This document shows positions 25,757-34,517 of a DNA stretch of 64,000 nt, piece after piece. The notes below the pieces were generated by a model that ran no database searches, had not been told where the DNA came from, and saw only the letters and a program-made list of their open reading frames with translations. Both the position numbers and the translations under genes were made by a program. The number at the start of each line of letters is the position of its first letter. Within the stretch, counting starts at the first letter, position 1. The stretch is from UBA2970 sp965221075 (GTDB lineage Bacteria; Verrucomicrobiota; Verrucomicrobiia; Limisphaerales; AAA164-E04), in contig OZ244865.1 of assembly GCA_965221075.1 (NCBI GenBank), positions 930,001 to 994,000 on the forward strand, given 5' to 3'.

Positions 25757-27283
25757 ATGTCGCGGGGCCAGCCGCTCCTGGCGGTAGCGGGAATCACCCG
25801 GCGCTTCCCCGGCGTGCTGGCCCTGGACGGGGTGAGCATGCAGGTGGCCCGGGGGGAGGTGGTGGCGGTGGTCGGCGAGAACGGCGCCGGCAAGAGCACC
25901 CTGATGAAGATCCTGGCCGGCGTGCTTCCGGCCGACTCGGGATCCATCGAGCTGCAGGGCCGCCCGGCCGAGCTGGGCTCGGTGGAGCGGGCTTTGAAGC
26001 TGGGCATCTCCCTGATCCACCAGGAGCTCAACCTCGCCGACAACCTCGACGCCGGAGCCAACGTGTTCCTGGGGAGGGAGCCGCGCCGCTGGGGCTGCTT
26101 ACTGGACCGAGGCGCCATCGCCCGAGAGGCGGCGGGGCTCCTGGAGCGCTCGGGCCTGGAGCTCGAGCCCTCCACCCTGGTCAGCTCCCTGAGCCCGGGC
26201 CGCCAGCAGATGGTGGAGATCGCCAAGGCTCTCTCGGTGGACGCCCGCCTGCTGATCATGGACGAGCCCACATCCAGCCTCAGCTCCCGCGAAAGCGAGC
26301 GCCTCTTCGGGGTGATCCGGGACCTCTCGAAGAGGGGCGTGAGCGTGCTGTACATCTCCCACCGCCTGGGCGAGGTGAGGGAGCTGGCCCAGCGGGTGGT
26401 GGTCCTGCGGGACGGCCGCCATGTCGGCGAGCTGGAGGGGGAGGAGATCACCCACGACGCCATGGTCCGCCTGATGGTGGGGCGCAAGGTCTCCCGGTTC
26501 TACTCGCGCAAGCCCCACGAGCCCGGAGCGCCGGCGCTCGAGGCCGACGGACTGCGCACCACGGCCTTCCCGGAGCACCACGTCAGCTTCTCCCTCAGGC
26601 GGGGGGAGATCGTGGGCATCGCCGGGCTGGTGGGAGCGGGACGCACCGAGCTGCTGCAGACCCTCTTCGGGATCCGGCCCCCGCTGGAGGGAACCCTCCG
26701 GATCGAGGGCCGGGAGGTGCGGATCGGCAGCCCCCTCGACGCCATCGCCGCGGGGATGGCCCTGGTGCCCGAGGACCGCAAGCAGCAGGGGATCATCCTC
26801 TCCATGGCCCTCTCCCACAACCTGAGCCTGGCCTCCCTGCGCCGGGACCAGCGGCGGGGATTTCTCGATTCCCGCAAGGAGCGTTCACTGGCTGGAGAGA
26901 TGATGCAGCGCCTGCGCATACGGGCCTCGGGGCCGCAGCAGCCGGCCGGCCTGCTCTCAGGAGGCAACCAGCAGAAGGCCGCCCTGGGCAAGTGGCTGGC
27001 GATGGAGCCCAGCGTCCTGCTCCTGGACGAGCCCACACGGGGCATCGACGTGGGGGCCAAGGCCGAGATCTACGCCCTGATGGACCGGATGGCGGCCCAG
27101 GGCATGTGCATCCTGTTCGTCTCCAGCGAGATGGAGGAGATCCTGGGAATGGCCGACCGGGCCCTGGTGATGTGCGAGGGGCGCGTGGCGGGAGAGCTGT
27201 CCGGTCCGGAGCTCGACGAGGAGCGTGTGATGCAGCTGGCCACGGGGAAGGAGATGGAGGAATCCCGATCCGGAGGGGCATGA
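25757..27283 (+). CDS. Ribose-type ABC importer, duplicated ATPase subunit
   Basis: 508 residues with two fused nucleotide-binding domains, as in RbsA, MglA and XylG. The first has a complete Walker A (GENGAGKSTLMKIL, ~40) and Walker B (LLIMDEPTSSLS). Its signature LSPGRQQMVEIAKAL replaces the usual LSVGQQQ. The second has the degenerate Walker A of this family (GLVGAGRTELLQTLFG), LLSGGNQQKAALGKWL and LLLDEPTRGIDVGAK. It hydrolyses ATP at the inner face of the membrane to drive import. AGGGGG lies ahead of the ATG. Its stop overlaps the start of the permease gene (ATGA), so the two are translationally coupled. Confidence 0.93.
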   Translation: MSRGQPLLAVAGITRRFPGVLALDGVSMQVARGEVVAVVGENGAGKSTLMKILAGVLPADSGSIELQGRPAELGSVERALKLGISLIHQELNLADNLDAGANVFLGREPRRWGCLLDRGAIAREAAGLLERSGLELEPSTLVSSLSPGRQQMVEIAKALSVDARLLIMDEPTSSLSSRESERLFGVIRDLSKRGVSVLYISHRLGEVRELAQRVVVLRDGRHVGELEGEEITHDAMVRLMVGRKVSRFYSRKPHEPGAPALEADGLRTTAFPEHHVSFSLRRGEIVGIAGLVGAGRTELLQTLFGIRPPLEGTLRIEGREVRIGSPLDAIAAGMALVPEDRKQQGIILSMALSHNLSLASLRRDQRRGFLDSRKERSLAGEMMQRLRIRASGPQQPAGLLSGGNQQKAALGKWLAMEPSVLLLDEPTRGIDVGAKAEIYALMDRMAAQGMCILFVSSEMEEILGMADRALVMCEGRVAGELSGPELDEERVMQLATGKEMEESRSGGA

Positions 27284-28293
27284 AGCAGAACCTGGGAATC
27301 ATCGGCCTGCTGGCCTTCGTCGTCCTCCTGACCTCCTTCTGGACCGACGGCCTGTTCCTCCAGTCCAACAACCTGGAGAACGTGATCCGGCGCACCTCCC
27401 TCTTCGGGATCATCTCCATCGGGGTGGCCTTCGTGATCATCACCGGAGGCATCGACCTGTCCATCGGCTCGGTGATCTGCCTGGTGGGCTGCGGCCTGCC
27501 CTGGATGCTCTCCCATGGGGTGCCTCTGCCCGCCGCCTTCCTGGCGGCGCTGGCGGCCTGCTTGGCCATCGGCCTGTGGCACGGCTTCCTGATCGCCAAG
27601 CTGAAGCTGCAGCCCTTCGTGGTGACCCTGTGCGGGCTGCTGATCTACCGGGGGATCACCCGGGGCTTCGCCCACGACGAGACCCAGGGATTCGGCAGCG
27701 AGTACGGAGGGGTCCGCAAGCTGGCCAACGGCGAGATCCTGGAGGTGCCCTTGCCCTTCAACGAGAACGCCCTCCAGATCCCGATCCCCTTCCTGATCCT
27801 GCTCGCGGTAGCGGCGCTGGCTGCGGTCTTCCTCAACCAGACCATCTGGGGCAGGCACCTGCTGGCGCTGGGCCGGAACGAGGAGGCGGCCCGCTACAGC
27901 GGCATCCGCACCGATCGGATGGTGATCCTCTCCTACGTGATCTGCTCCCTGGCCGCGGGGCTGGGGGGCGTCCTATTCGTGATGGACGTCAACATGGCCC
28001 AGCCCAGCGACTTCGGAAACTTCTACGAGCTCTACGCCATCGCCGCGGCGGTGCTGGGAGGGTGCAGCCTGAGGGGCGGCTACGGCAGCATCCTGGGGGT
28101 GGTGGTCGGGGCGGCCCTGATGCAGGTGCTGCGCAACATGATCAACCTTGTGGACGTTATCCCGACCAACATCGAGTTCGCGGTGATCGGAGCGGTGATC
28201 CTGGGCGGGGTGGTCGTGGACGAGTCGGTCAAGCAGCTGGCACGCAAGCGGTGGCGGGCGGTCCAGAAGGACACCGCCCCCTCCCAGGAATGA
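27280..28293 (+). CDS. Ribose-type ABC importer, permease subunit
   Basis: 337 residues and about ten membrane segments, of the RbsC/BPD_transp_2 family. The signature ITGGIDLSIGSVICLVG and the later LGGCSLRGGYGSILGVVVGAAL are typical. It forms the homodimeric channel with the ATPase encoded just before. The frame is open further upstream, but the start at 27280 (ATGA overlap with the ATPase stop) gives the normal N-terminus MKQNLGIIGLLAF. An extended loop around residues 125-165 (HDETQGFGSEYGG...LPFNENALQ) is longer than in enteric RbsC. Its stop overlaps the next start in the same ATGA fashion. Confidence 0.92.
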   Translation: MKQNLGIIGLLAFVVLLTSFWTDGLFLQSNNLENVIRRTSLFGIISIGVAFVIITGGIDLSIGSVICLVGCGLPWMLSHGVPLPAAFLAALAACLAIGLWHGFLIAKLKLQPFVVTLCGLLIYRGITRGFAHDETQGFGSEYGGVRKLANGEILEVPLPFNENALQIPIPFLILLAVAALAAVFLNQTIWGRHLLALGRNEEAARYSGIRTDRMVILSYVICSLAAGLGGVLFVMDVNMAQPSDFGNFYELYAIAAAVLGGCSLRGGYGSILGVVVGAALMQVLRNMINLVDVIPTNIEFAVIGAVILGGVVVDESVKQLARKRWRAVQKDTAPSQE

Positions 28294-29132
28294 TCGTCCA
28301 CCTGGACGGCCGGCTCCTGCCCCTGGAGGAGGCCCGCATCTCTCCCATGGACCGCGGCTTCCTGTTCGGGGACGGGGTCTACGAGGTGGTTCGGGCCTAC
28401 CGGGGGAGGTGGTTCGGCATGGAGCTCCACGAGCAGCGCCTGGCACGGAGCATGGAGGCCCTGGGCCTGGAGGGCTTCGAGGCCTCCAGGATGGCGGAGG
28501 TGGCCGCCCGGCTGGTGCGGGCCAACCAGTGCCCGGACGCCGACGCCCTGCTCTACCTGCAGGTGACCCGGGGGCCCGACCGGATCCGCTCCCACCTCCA
28601 TTCCCCGGGCAGGCCCCCCACCGTCTACGCCATGGTGCGGCCCCTCTCCGGAGCCTCCGGGCCGGAGGCCCCGGCCCGGGTGGCCACCCTGGAGGATCGC
28701 CGCTGGCTGCGCTGCGACATCAAGAGCGTGGCCCTGCTGGGCAACGTGATGGCGGCCAACCAGGCCCGGGACCGGGAAGCCGACGAGGCGATCCTGCACC
28801 GCCGGGGCACGGTCACCGAAGGGGCGGCGGTTAACGTGGCGGCGGTGATCGGCGGGGTGGTGCGCACCCACCCCGAATCCCCGCTGATCCTCGGCGGCAT
28901 CTCGCGCCTGGCGATGCTCGAGATCTGCCGGGAGCAGGGGATCCCCTTCCGGGAGGAGGCCTTCGGGCTGGAGGAGCTCCGATCCGCCAGCGAGGTGTTC
29001 CTGACCGGCACCACCCGGGAGATCTGGCCGGTGGGGGCAATCGACGGCCGGCCGCTGCCTGCCCCCGGGAAGGAGGGGATCACTCCGATCCTGCGCCGGG
29101 AGTTCGCCCTTCGGGTCCGTTCCCGTTCTTGA
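28290..29132 (+). CDS. Class IV PLP aminotransferase (D-amino acid/branched-chain type)
   Basis: 280 residues, the usual length for D-alanine aminotransferase. Motifs: ISPMDRGFLFGDGVYEVVRAY at the N-terminus, the PLP-binding Lys in CDIKSVALLGNVMAANQA (~150), and EVFLTGTTREIWPVGAIDGR near the end. It transfers amino groups between D-alanine (or related D-amino acids) and 2-oxo acids in the cytoplasm; class IV members with branched-chain or aminodeoxychorismate activity look similar, so the substrate is a best guess. It overlaps the ABC permease stop by 4 bp, so it is the last gene of the importer operon. Its final 53 bp overlap the convergent rex gene. Confidence 0.88.
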   Translation: MIVHLDGRLLPLEEARISPMDRGFLFGDGVYEVVRAYRGRWFGMELHEQRLARSMEALGLEGFEASRMAEVAARLVRANQCPDADALLYLQVTRGPDRIRSHLHSPGRPPTVYAMVRPLSGASGPEAPARVATLEDRRWLRCDIKSVALLGNVMAANQARDREADEAILHRRGTVTEGAAVNVAAVIGGVVRTHPESPLILGGISRLAMLEICREQGIPFREEAFGLEELRSASEVFLTGTTREIWPVGAIDGRPLPAPGKEGITPILRREFALRVRSRS

Positions 29133-29757
29133 CGAAGTAGCTCAGGTTCTCCAGCTCGATGGCCAGGTTGACGTTCCGGACCACCACCGAGTCGGGGGAG
29201 CGGATCAGGACCGGGGAGAAGTTGAGGATCCCGGTGATCCCGTGGCCCACGAGGATATCGGCGGTCTCCTGGGCCGAGACCGCGGGGACGCAAAGGATGG
29301 ACATCCTCACCGGATTCTCCTTCAGGAAGCCGCCCAGCCGGTCCATGGGCAGAAGGGGCTGCTCGATCTCCTTGTCCCTCCTGCGATCGGGCTCGGTGTC
29401 GAAGGCGGCCACGATGTCGAAGCCCTCCTTGAGGAAGCCCCGGTAGGATAGCAGGGCCATGCCCAGGTTGCCGGCCCCCACCAGGATCACCGGCCGGAAG
29501 GCCTCGTTTCCCAGGACCCCGCCGAGGATCTCCGAGAGCTGCTTCACGTCGTAGCCCAGCCCCCGGGTGCCGAACTGGCCGAAGTACGCCAGATCCTTGC
29601 GCAGCTGGGTGGGCTTGACCCCGGCTCCCACGGCCAGGTCCTCGCTGGAGACGGTGCGGACGCCCTCGCTGTCCATCTGCGCCAGGCAGCGGGAGTAGAC
29701 CGAGAGCCGGTAGATGACCGGGCGGGGTATGAAGGATCTGTCCGGAATCTCCTTCAC
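29080..29757 (-). CDS. rex: Redox-sensing transcriptional repressor Rex
   Basis: 225 residues. An N-terminal winged helix (~1-85; PRPVIYRLSVYSRCLAQM, VTPTQLRKDLAYFGQFG-like KPTQLRKDLAYFGQFGTRG) is followed by a Rossmann NAD(H) domain with VILVGAGNLGMALLSY (~93) and a C-terminal dimer helix (NLAIELENLSYFV). Rex releases its operators when NADH/NAD+ rises, controlling fermentation and respiration genes. No Rex-type palindrome was found here. Translation appears to start at GTG (29757). The last 53 bp overlap the aminotransferase gene on the other strand. Confidence 0.93.
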   Translation of the reverse strand: MKEIPDRSFIPRPVIYRLSVYSRCLAQMDSEGVRTVSSEDLAVGAGVKPTQLRKDLAYFGQFGTRGLGYDVKQLSEILGGVLGNEAFRPVILVGAGNLGMALLSYRGFLKEGFDIVAAFDTEPDRRRDKEIEQPLLPMDRLGGFLKENPVRMSILCVPAVSAQETADILVGHGITGILNFSPVLIRSPDSVVVRNVNLAIELENLSYFVKNGNGPEGRTPGAGSE

Positions 29758-29880
29758 CAGGGCGCGGGGCGGGGCCCCGTTCCGGGCCGCCGGTCCCTCC
29801 GGGAACGGCCGAGGGCCCCGCTGCGTTCCTGCGGACTGGGCATGCCCGGCGCTAACTCCCGGCCTTCCGCAGGCCGGGAA

Positions 29881-32214
29881 TCATTCCTTCTCCTCCTCTT
29901 CCTTGTCCTGCTCCTTCTTCTTCTCCTGCTCCCTCTGGGCGGCCCGCTTCATGGGGTTGGAGCCCGGGCCCCCTCCGGGAGGGCGGGGGCGGAAGCGCTC
30001 CTTCTCGATCCGGCGGGGGAAGTAGTTGTTCTCCCGATCGGTGTCGGCGGTCTGCAGGTGGGGATCGAGCTCCACCATCGCGACCTCCCGGTCGAGGATC
30101 AGGAGCTTCGAGACCCTCTCGCTGTTCTTGCTCCAGATCTCGGCGGGATACTCGCGGGTCTCGTGGCTTCCGTCCGCGTAGTGGATCCTCGCGATCACCG
30201 GCATCACCACTCCTCCCCGGTTCTCCACCTCGAGGATGTAGAAGAAGGACTCCGACTTGAGGATGTCCTGGTGGCCGGGATCGAGCCGGTCGACCAGCTT
30301 GCGGTAGGCGTCCCGATCCGCCTGGGTGACCTCCAGGTCGTCGTAGCGGTTGTAGAAGTCCTCCAGCTCCGGGTGGCTCTCCAGCCGGCGCATCAGGTCC
30401 TGGTTGCGGATCTCGGTGACGGTCCGGGGGGCCTCCTCCCGCTCCCTGCGGGTGCGGGCCCGGTCCACCACCGGGTCCAGGGTGTCCATCTGGAAGCGGC
30501 GCAGATCGGCCACCGCCAGATCCACCGCGCCGGTGCCGTAGAACCATCCCCGCCAGAACCAGTCCAGGTCGACTCCCGAGGCGTCCTCCATGGTGCGGAA
30601 GAAGTCGGCGGGCTGGGGCCGCTTGAACATCCAGCGTCTCGAGTAGTCACGGAAGGCGAAGTCGAAGAGCTCCCGGCCCAGGATCGTCTCCCGCAGCACG
30701 TTGAGGGCCGTCGCCGGCTTGCCGTAGGCGTTGTTGCCGAACTGCAGGATCGACTCGGAGTTGCTCATTATGGGGACCTGGGCCTTGCTGGCCATGTAGC
30801 CGGCGATGGCGCTGGGCTCGCCCCGGCGGCTCGGGTACTTCTCCTCCCACTCCCTCTCGGCGATGAACTGCATGTAGGTGTTGAGCCCCTCGTCCATCCA
30901 GGTCCACTGGCGCTCGTCCGAGTTGACGATCATCGGGAAGTAGTTGTGCCCGATCTCGTGGATGATCACCGTGATCAGGGCGTACTTTGTATTCTTGGAG
31001 TAGGTTCCGTCCTCCTGGGGACGGGGCCCGTTGAAGCAGATCATGGGATACTCCATGCCGTAGACCGGGCCGTTGACCGATATGGAGACCGGATAGGGGT
31101 AGTCGAAGGTGAACCGGGAGTAGACATCCAGGGTGTGGAGGATGGCGTGGGTGGAGTACTGGCTCCACAGGGGCTCCCCCTCGTTGGGATAGAAGGACAT
31201 GGCCAGCCCCTGGTTCCCGCCTATGTCGTATCCCTGGGCGTCCCAGATGAACTTGCGGGAGGAGGCGAAGGCGAAGTCGCGCACGTTCTCGGCGAGGAAC
31301 TCCCAGGTCTTCTTCCCCTCCGGCCTGCCGGACTGGTTCTCCTCGGCCTCCCCGGGAGTGACCACGAAGACCGGGCTGGAGGCCTGCCGCGCCTCCTCCA
31401 GCCGCTTCCTCTGCTTCCGGCTCAGGACCTCCCCGGGGTTCTGCAGCACCCCCGTGGCCGCGACGATGTGGTCGTCGGGAACGGTGATCCGGACCCGGTA
31501 GTCGCCGAACTCCAGAGTGAACTCCCCATGTCCGATGAAGGGCTTGTTCTGCCACCCCATGTCGTCGGTGTAGGCGGCCATGCGGGGGAACCACTGGGCG
31601 ATCTCGTAGATGTAGTTCCCGTCCTCGGGGAAGAGCTCGTAGCCGGAGCGGGCCGAGACCAGGGTGGCGTCGACGAGGGTGTAGTTCCAGTCGATCCCCA
31701 GAACGAAGGACTTGCTCGGCATGAGTGGAGAGGGCAGGTCCACCCTCATCATGGTCCCCACTATGGTGTGCTCCAGGGGCCTCCCCTCCCGGTCGGCCAC
31801 CCGGGTAACGGTCAGGGCGGTGTCGTAGGACTCCCGGTGGAGAACCCTCTCCAGGGCGTCGAGCGAGATGCCGTTCAGGTCCGGGGCGGGGCGTATCCTG
31901 CTGCCGTGCGAGTGGTGGGAGTGGTGGTTGGCGTCCAGCTGCACCCACAGGTATCCGAGAGGGACCGGAGCGTTGTTCCGGTAGGTGATGGTCTCCGATC
32001 CGACGATGCGCTGTTCGAGATCGTCGAGCTCCACCTCGATGTCGTAGTCGGCCTGCTGCTGCCAGTACTCGGGCCCGGGAGCTCCCGAGGCGGTGCGCCA
32101 GACGTTGGGAGTGGGCCAAAGCTCGTCGAGCTGGCGGAAGGCCTTTTCGCCGGACTGCGCGTGGGAGGCGACGGTCGCGGCGGCCAGGCCGCATGCGGCG
32201 AGCCAGTTCCTCAT
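29881..32214 (-). CDS. M1-family zinc metallopeptidase, secreted
   Basis: 777 residues with a signal peptide (MRNWLAACGLAAATVASHAQS). The start at 32214 is preferred; a GTG at 32229 adds five residues. The catalytic site is complete: HEIGHNYFP, then exactly 18 residues to the Glu of MDEG (HExxH-x18-E). VYGMEYP replaces the GAMEN exopeptidase motif. The protein should be a periplasmic or surface aminopeptidase-like enzyme. Odd features: a histidine cluster ANHHSHHSHG around residue 95 and a highly charged, Lys/Glu-rich C-terminal tail (~750-777) that looks disordered. The SulP gene lies 66 bp upstream on the same strand, so the two may be co-transcribed. Confidence 0.9.
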   Translation of the reverse strand: MRNWLAACGLAAATVASHAQSGEKAFRQLDELWPTPNVWRTASGAPGPEYWQQQADYDIEVELDDLEQRIVGSETITYRNNAPVPLGYLWVQLDANHHSHHSHGSRIRPAPDLNGISLDALERVLHRESYDTALTVTRVADREGRPLEHTIVGTMMRVDLPSPLMPSKSFVLGIDWNYTLVDATLVSARSGYELFPEDGNYIYEIAQWFPRMAAYTDDMGWQNKPFIGHGEFTLEFGDYRVRITVPDDHIVAATGVLQNPGEVLSRKQRKRLEEARQASSPVFVVTPGEAEENQSGRPEGKKTWEFLAENVRDFAFASSRKFIWDAQGYDIGGNQGLAMSFYPNEGEPLWSQYSTHAILHTLDVYSRFTFDYPYPVSISVNGPVYGMEYPMICFNGPRPQEDGTYSKNTKYALITVIIHEIGHNYFPMIVNSDERQWTWMDEGLNTYMQFIAEREWEEKYPSRRGEPSAIAGYMASKAQVPIMSNSESILQFGNNAYGKPATALNVLRETILGRELFDFAFRDYSRRWMFKRPQPADFFRTMEDASGVDLDWFWRGWFYGTGAVDLAVADLRRFQMDTLDPVVDRARTRREREEAPRTVTEIRNQDLMRRLESHPELEDFYNRYDDLEVTQADRDAYRKLVDRLDPGHQDILKSESFFYILEVENRGGVVMPVIARIHYADGSHETREYPAEIWSKNSERVSKLLILDREVAMVELDPHLQTADTDRENNYFPRRIEKERFRPRPPGGGPGSNPMKRAAQREQEKKKEQDKEEEEKE

Positions 32215-32280
32215 AGGCAGGGGGATCACGGAAGTTCCAGGGGGGCCATTGAAGACCAGGCGCCCCCGGTTGGCAATCCC

Positions 32281-33966
32281 CTACCGGGAGGGATCCCCGC
32301 CTTCCGGAGCCGGATCGGAAACCTCCTCCCGCTCGATCCCCAGAAGCTCGAGGGCGACCGGCTGGGCCTCCTTGCGGTCCTTGACGATGCGCTCCTCGGG
32401 AATCTCCCGGAGCACGTCCAGGGCTTCCAGGGTTCGCGCCACATCGCCGCCGAGCCCCATCACGATGCAGTGCGTGCGGGAGGCCTTGGCCAGATCGATC
32501 AGCTGCCCGATCACCATGGCGGCGCTGTCGTCGATGTGCCGGGTGTGGGTGAAGTCGAGGATCACCACCTCGTGCTGGCGGATGTCGGGGCCGATGCCGT
32601 TGACCAGCTTGTTGGAGGAAGCGACGGTGAAGTTCCCCTTGAGGGACACCATGCCGACCCGGGCCGAGTAGGGGGTGAAGTCCTCGACCTTCCGCAGGCC
32701 CGCGAAGAAGGTCCGGTCCAGCAGCGGCACCGAGGCCACGCTGTCGAGCTCCAGCCTTTCCAGCTGCCGCGCGTGGCTCAGGCCGCTGGCGATCAGGCCG
32801 ATGCCCACCGCGACGATCAGGTCGACGAACACGGTGAGGAACAGGGTCAGCAGCATGACCGCCAGGTGCTCCTTGCGGATGCGGTGGATCCTCGCCAGGA
32901 GCCTCCAGTCGACGATGTTCATGCCGACCTTGGCCAGCACGCCGGCCAGCGCCGCCAGCGGGATGTGCTCGACATACTGTCCCAGGCTGAGCAGGACCAC
33001 CAGCATCGCCAGGGCGAAGGCCACACCGGAGATCCTCGTGCTTCCCCCGGTGCGGATGTTGGTGACGGTCAGGGGAGTGGATCCGGATCCGGGAATGCCC
33101 CCCACCAGTCCCGAGGTCAGGTTGCCCAGGCCCTGCCCCACCAGCTCCCGGTTGGGCCTGTGCTGGCTGCCCATCATGGAGTCGGCGATCAGGGCGGTGA
33201 GCAGGGTGTCAATGGTGCAGAGCATCGCCAGCATCAGGGCCGGGCCCAGGGCCTTGATGCCCGGCCAGGCGGGCATGGTCAGTTCCGGCAGTCCCGAAGG
33301 CACCTTTCCGATGTTCCCTATGGTCTTCACGCCGCCAAACCACACGAGGCACAGCAGGGTGCCGACCGCCAGCGCCGCCAAGGGGCCGGGCACCCACCTG
33401 GAAAGCCTTCTGGGCCAGATCGCGCCCACCAGGAAGGTGGTCGAGGCGATGATCAAGGCGTTGAGGCCGTTGTTGCTTTCGAATTGCTCCAGAGCCTCCG
33501 GCAGCATCCGGGCCACCTTCATCACATCGCCGCTCAGCTGGCCCATGCCCAGGAAGACCGGAATCGGCATGACGATCATGATGATGCCGATGCCCGACAT
33601 GAATCCGGAGATCACCACATGGGGCGTGTACACCGCGAAGCGCCCGAGCCCGGAAAGGCCCAGGCCGATCAGGAAAAGGCCCGAGAGCATGACCACCGTC
33701 AGGGCCTCCTCTGTGGACGCGGTGTGCTGGGAGACGATCACCGCCATGGCCACGGCCATGGGAGCGGTGGGACCCGAGATCTGCCCCTTGACCCCCCCGA
33801 CGGCCGCGGCCCACAGTCCCACGGCGATGGCGCTGTAGATGCCGGCCGCGGCTCCCAGGCCCGTGGCGATGCCCAGGCTCAGCGAAAGAGGCAGCGCCAC
33901 GATCATCGCGGTGACACCTCCGAACAGGTCGCCTGGCAGGGACTCGAGTCTGCTTCGGAGCTTCAC
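32281..33966 (-). CDS. SulP-family anion transporter with STAS domain
   Basis: 561 residues from a GTG start. The membrane part (~1-410, 12-14 segments) has FGGVTAMIVALPLSLSLGIA, SGPTAPMAVAMAV, and NLTSGLVGGIPGSGSTPLTV, all typical of SulP/SLC26 proteins. A C-terminal STAS domain (~440-545; VVILDFTHTRHIDDSAAMVIGQL) follows. Members carry sulfate, bicarbonate or other anions across the cytoplasmic membrane. PGSGSTPLTVTNIRTGGSTR is close to the bicarbonate/sulfate group. It is not next to the sulfate-assimilation operon, so bicarbonate or another anion is as likely as sulfate. It lies directly upstream of the metallopeptidase gene. Confidence 0.9.
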   Translation of the reverse strand: MKLRSRLESLPGDLFGGVTAMIVALPLSLSLGIATGLGAAAGIYSAIAVGLWAAAVGGVKGQISGPTAPMAVAMAVIVSQHTASTEEALTVVMLSGLFLIGLGLSGLGRFAVYTPHVVISGFMSGIGIIMIVMPIPVFLGMGQLSGDVMKVARMLPEALEQFESNNGLNALIIASTTFLVGAIWPRRLSRWVPGPLAALAVGTLLCLVWFGGVKTIGNIGKVPSGLPELTMPAWPGIKALGPALMLAMLCTIDTLLTALIADSMMGSQHRPNRELVGQGLGNLTSGLVGGIPGSGSTPLTVTNIRTGGSTRISGVAFALAMLVVLLSLGQYVEHIPLAALAGVLAKVGMNIVDWRLLARIHRIRKEHLAVMLLTLFLTVFVDLIVAVGIGLIASGLSHARQLERLELDSVASVPLLDRTFFAGLRKVEDFTPYSARVGMVSLKGNFTVASSNKLVNGIGPDIRQHEVVILDFTHTRHIDDSAAMVIGQLIDLAKASRTHCIVMGLGGDVARTLEALDVLREIPEERIVKDRKEAQPVALELLGIEREEVSDPAPEGGDPSR

Positions 33967-34517
33967 AATGGCGGGTTCAGGGCCCAGTCAGAGCCGGTTG
34001 CGGGCAGGAGCCCCTGGTTTTTCCGGCGGCCGCAATCCAGGGGGGCATGGTCCAGATCGGCAGCCAGGATGAAAATACTCCCGGGGGCCTTGCATCCAGC
34101 GCGTATGGGCGGTTTGCTTGGGCAGAGGTGTTGCCATGAAGCGGACGGAGCGGCAAGGGAAAAGTCCAAGGGGCGACGGAGGCAACAACGAGGGCGTGGC
34201 CACCGGACGGGCTAGGCGCTGCATTCCCTTTCCTGATCGCTTTTTCGCGAGTTTTCCCCGAACCGCTCCAGGCGGCTTTCGGACCCGGGCGGGCGCCTGG
34301 GGAATTGCGGGGAGCGGACCGCCGGAACTGGCCTCTCCGCTTCCAGCGCGGCTCGGACCTGTGGACTGGCATGCCGGGAGTTCCGAAGGCATTGCCGGGT
34401 TCCAGGCTCCCCGCTCCGGCTCCGGTCCGTGGCCGAGGATGCAGGACCGGAAGTCGGGGAGCCTTCGCATGATCCGCAGCGGGCGGGATCGCCAGGCGCC
34501 ATGAGTCGCAGTCGGAG
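33967..34517. other. Non-coding stretch between the SulP and photolyase genes
   Basis: About 550 bp separating divergent genes. It holds GGCATTGCCGG at 34388-34398, the core of the palindrome seen at 15696 and 36648. An open frame (34118-34504, +) encodes an unrecognised, compositionally odd peptide that I do not accept as a gene. No clear promoter pair was found. Confidence 0.4.

Noticed and set aside
34118..34504. 128-residue plus-strand frame between SulP and photolyase
   Set aside because: No recognisable family, no ribosome site, biased Gly/Arg/Pro composition, and no conserved neighbour.
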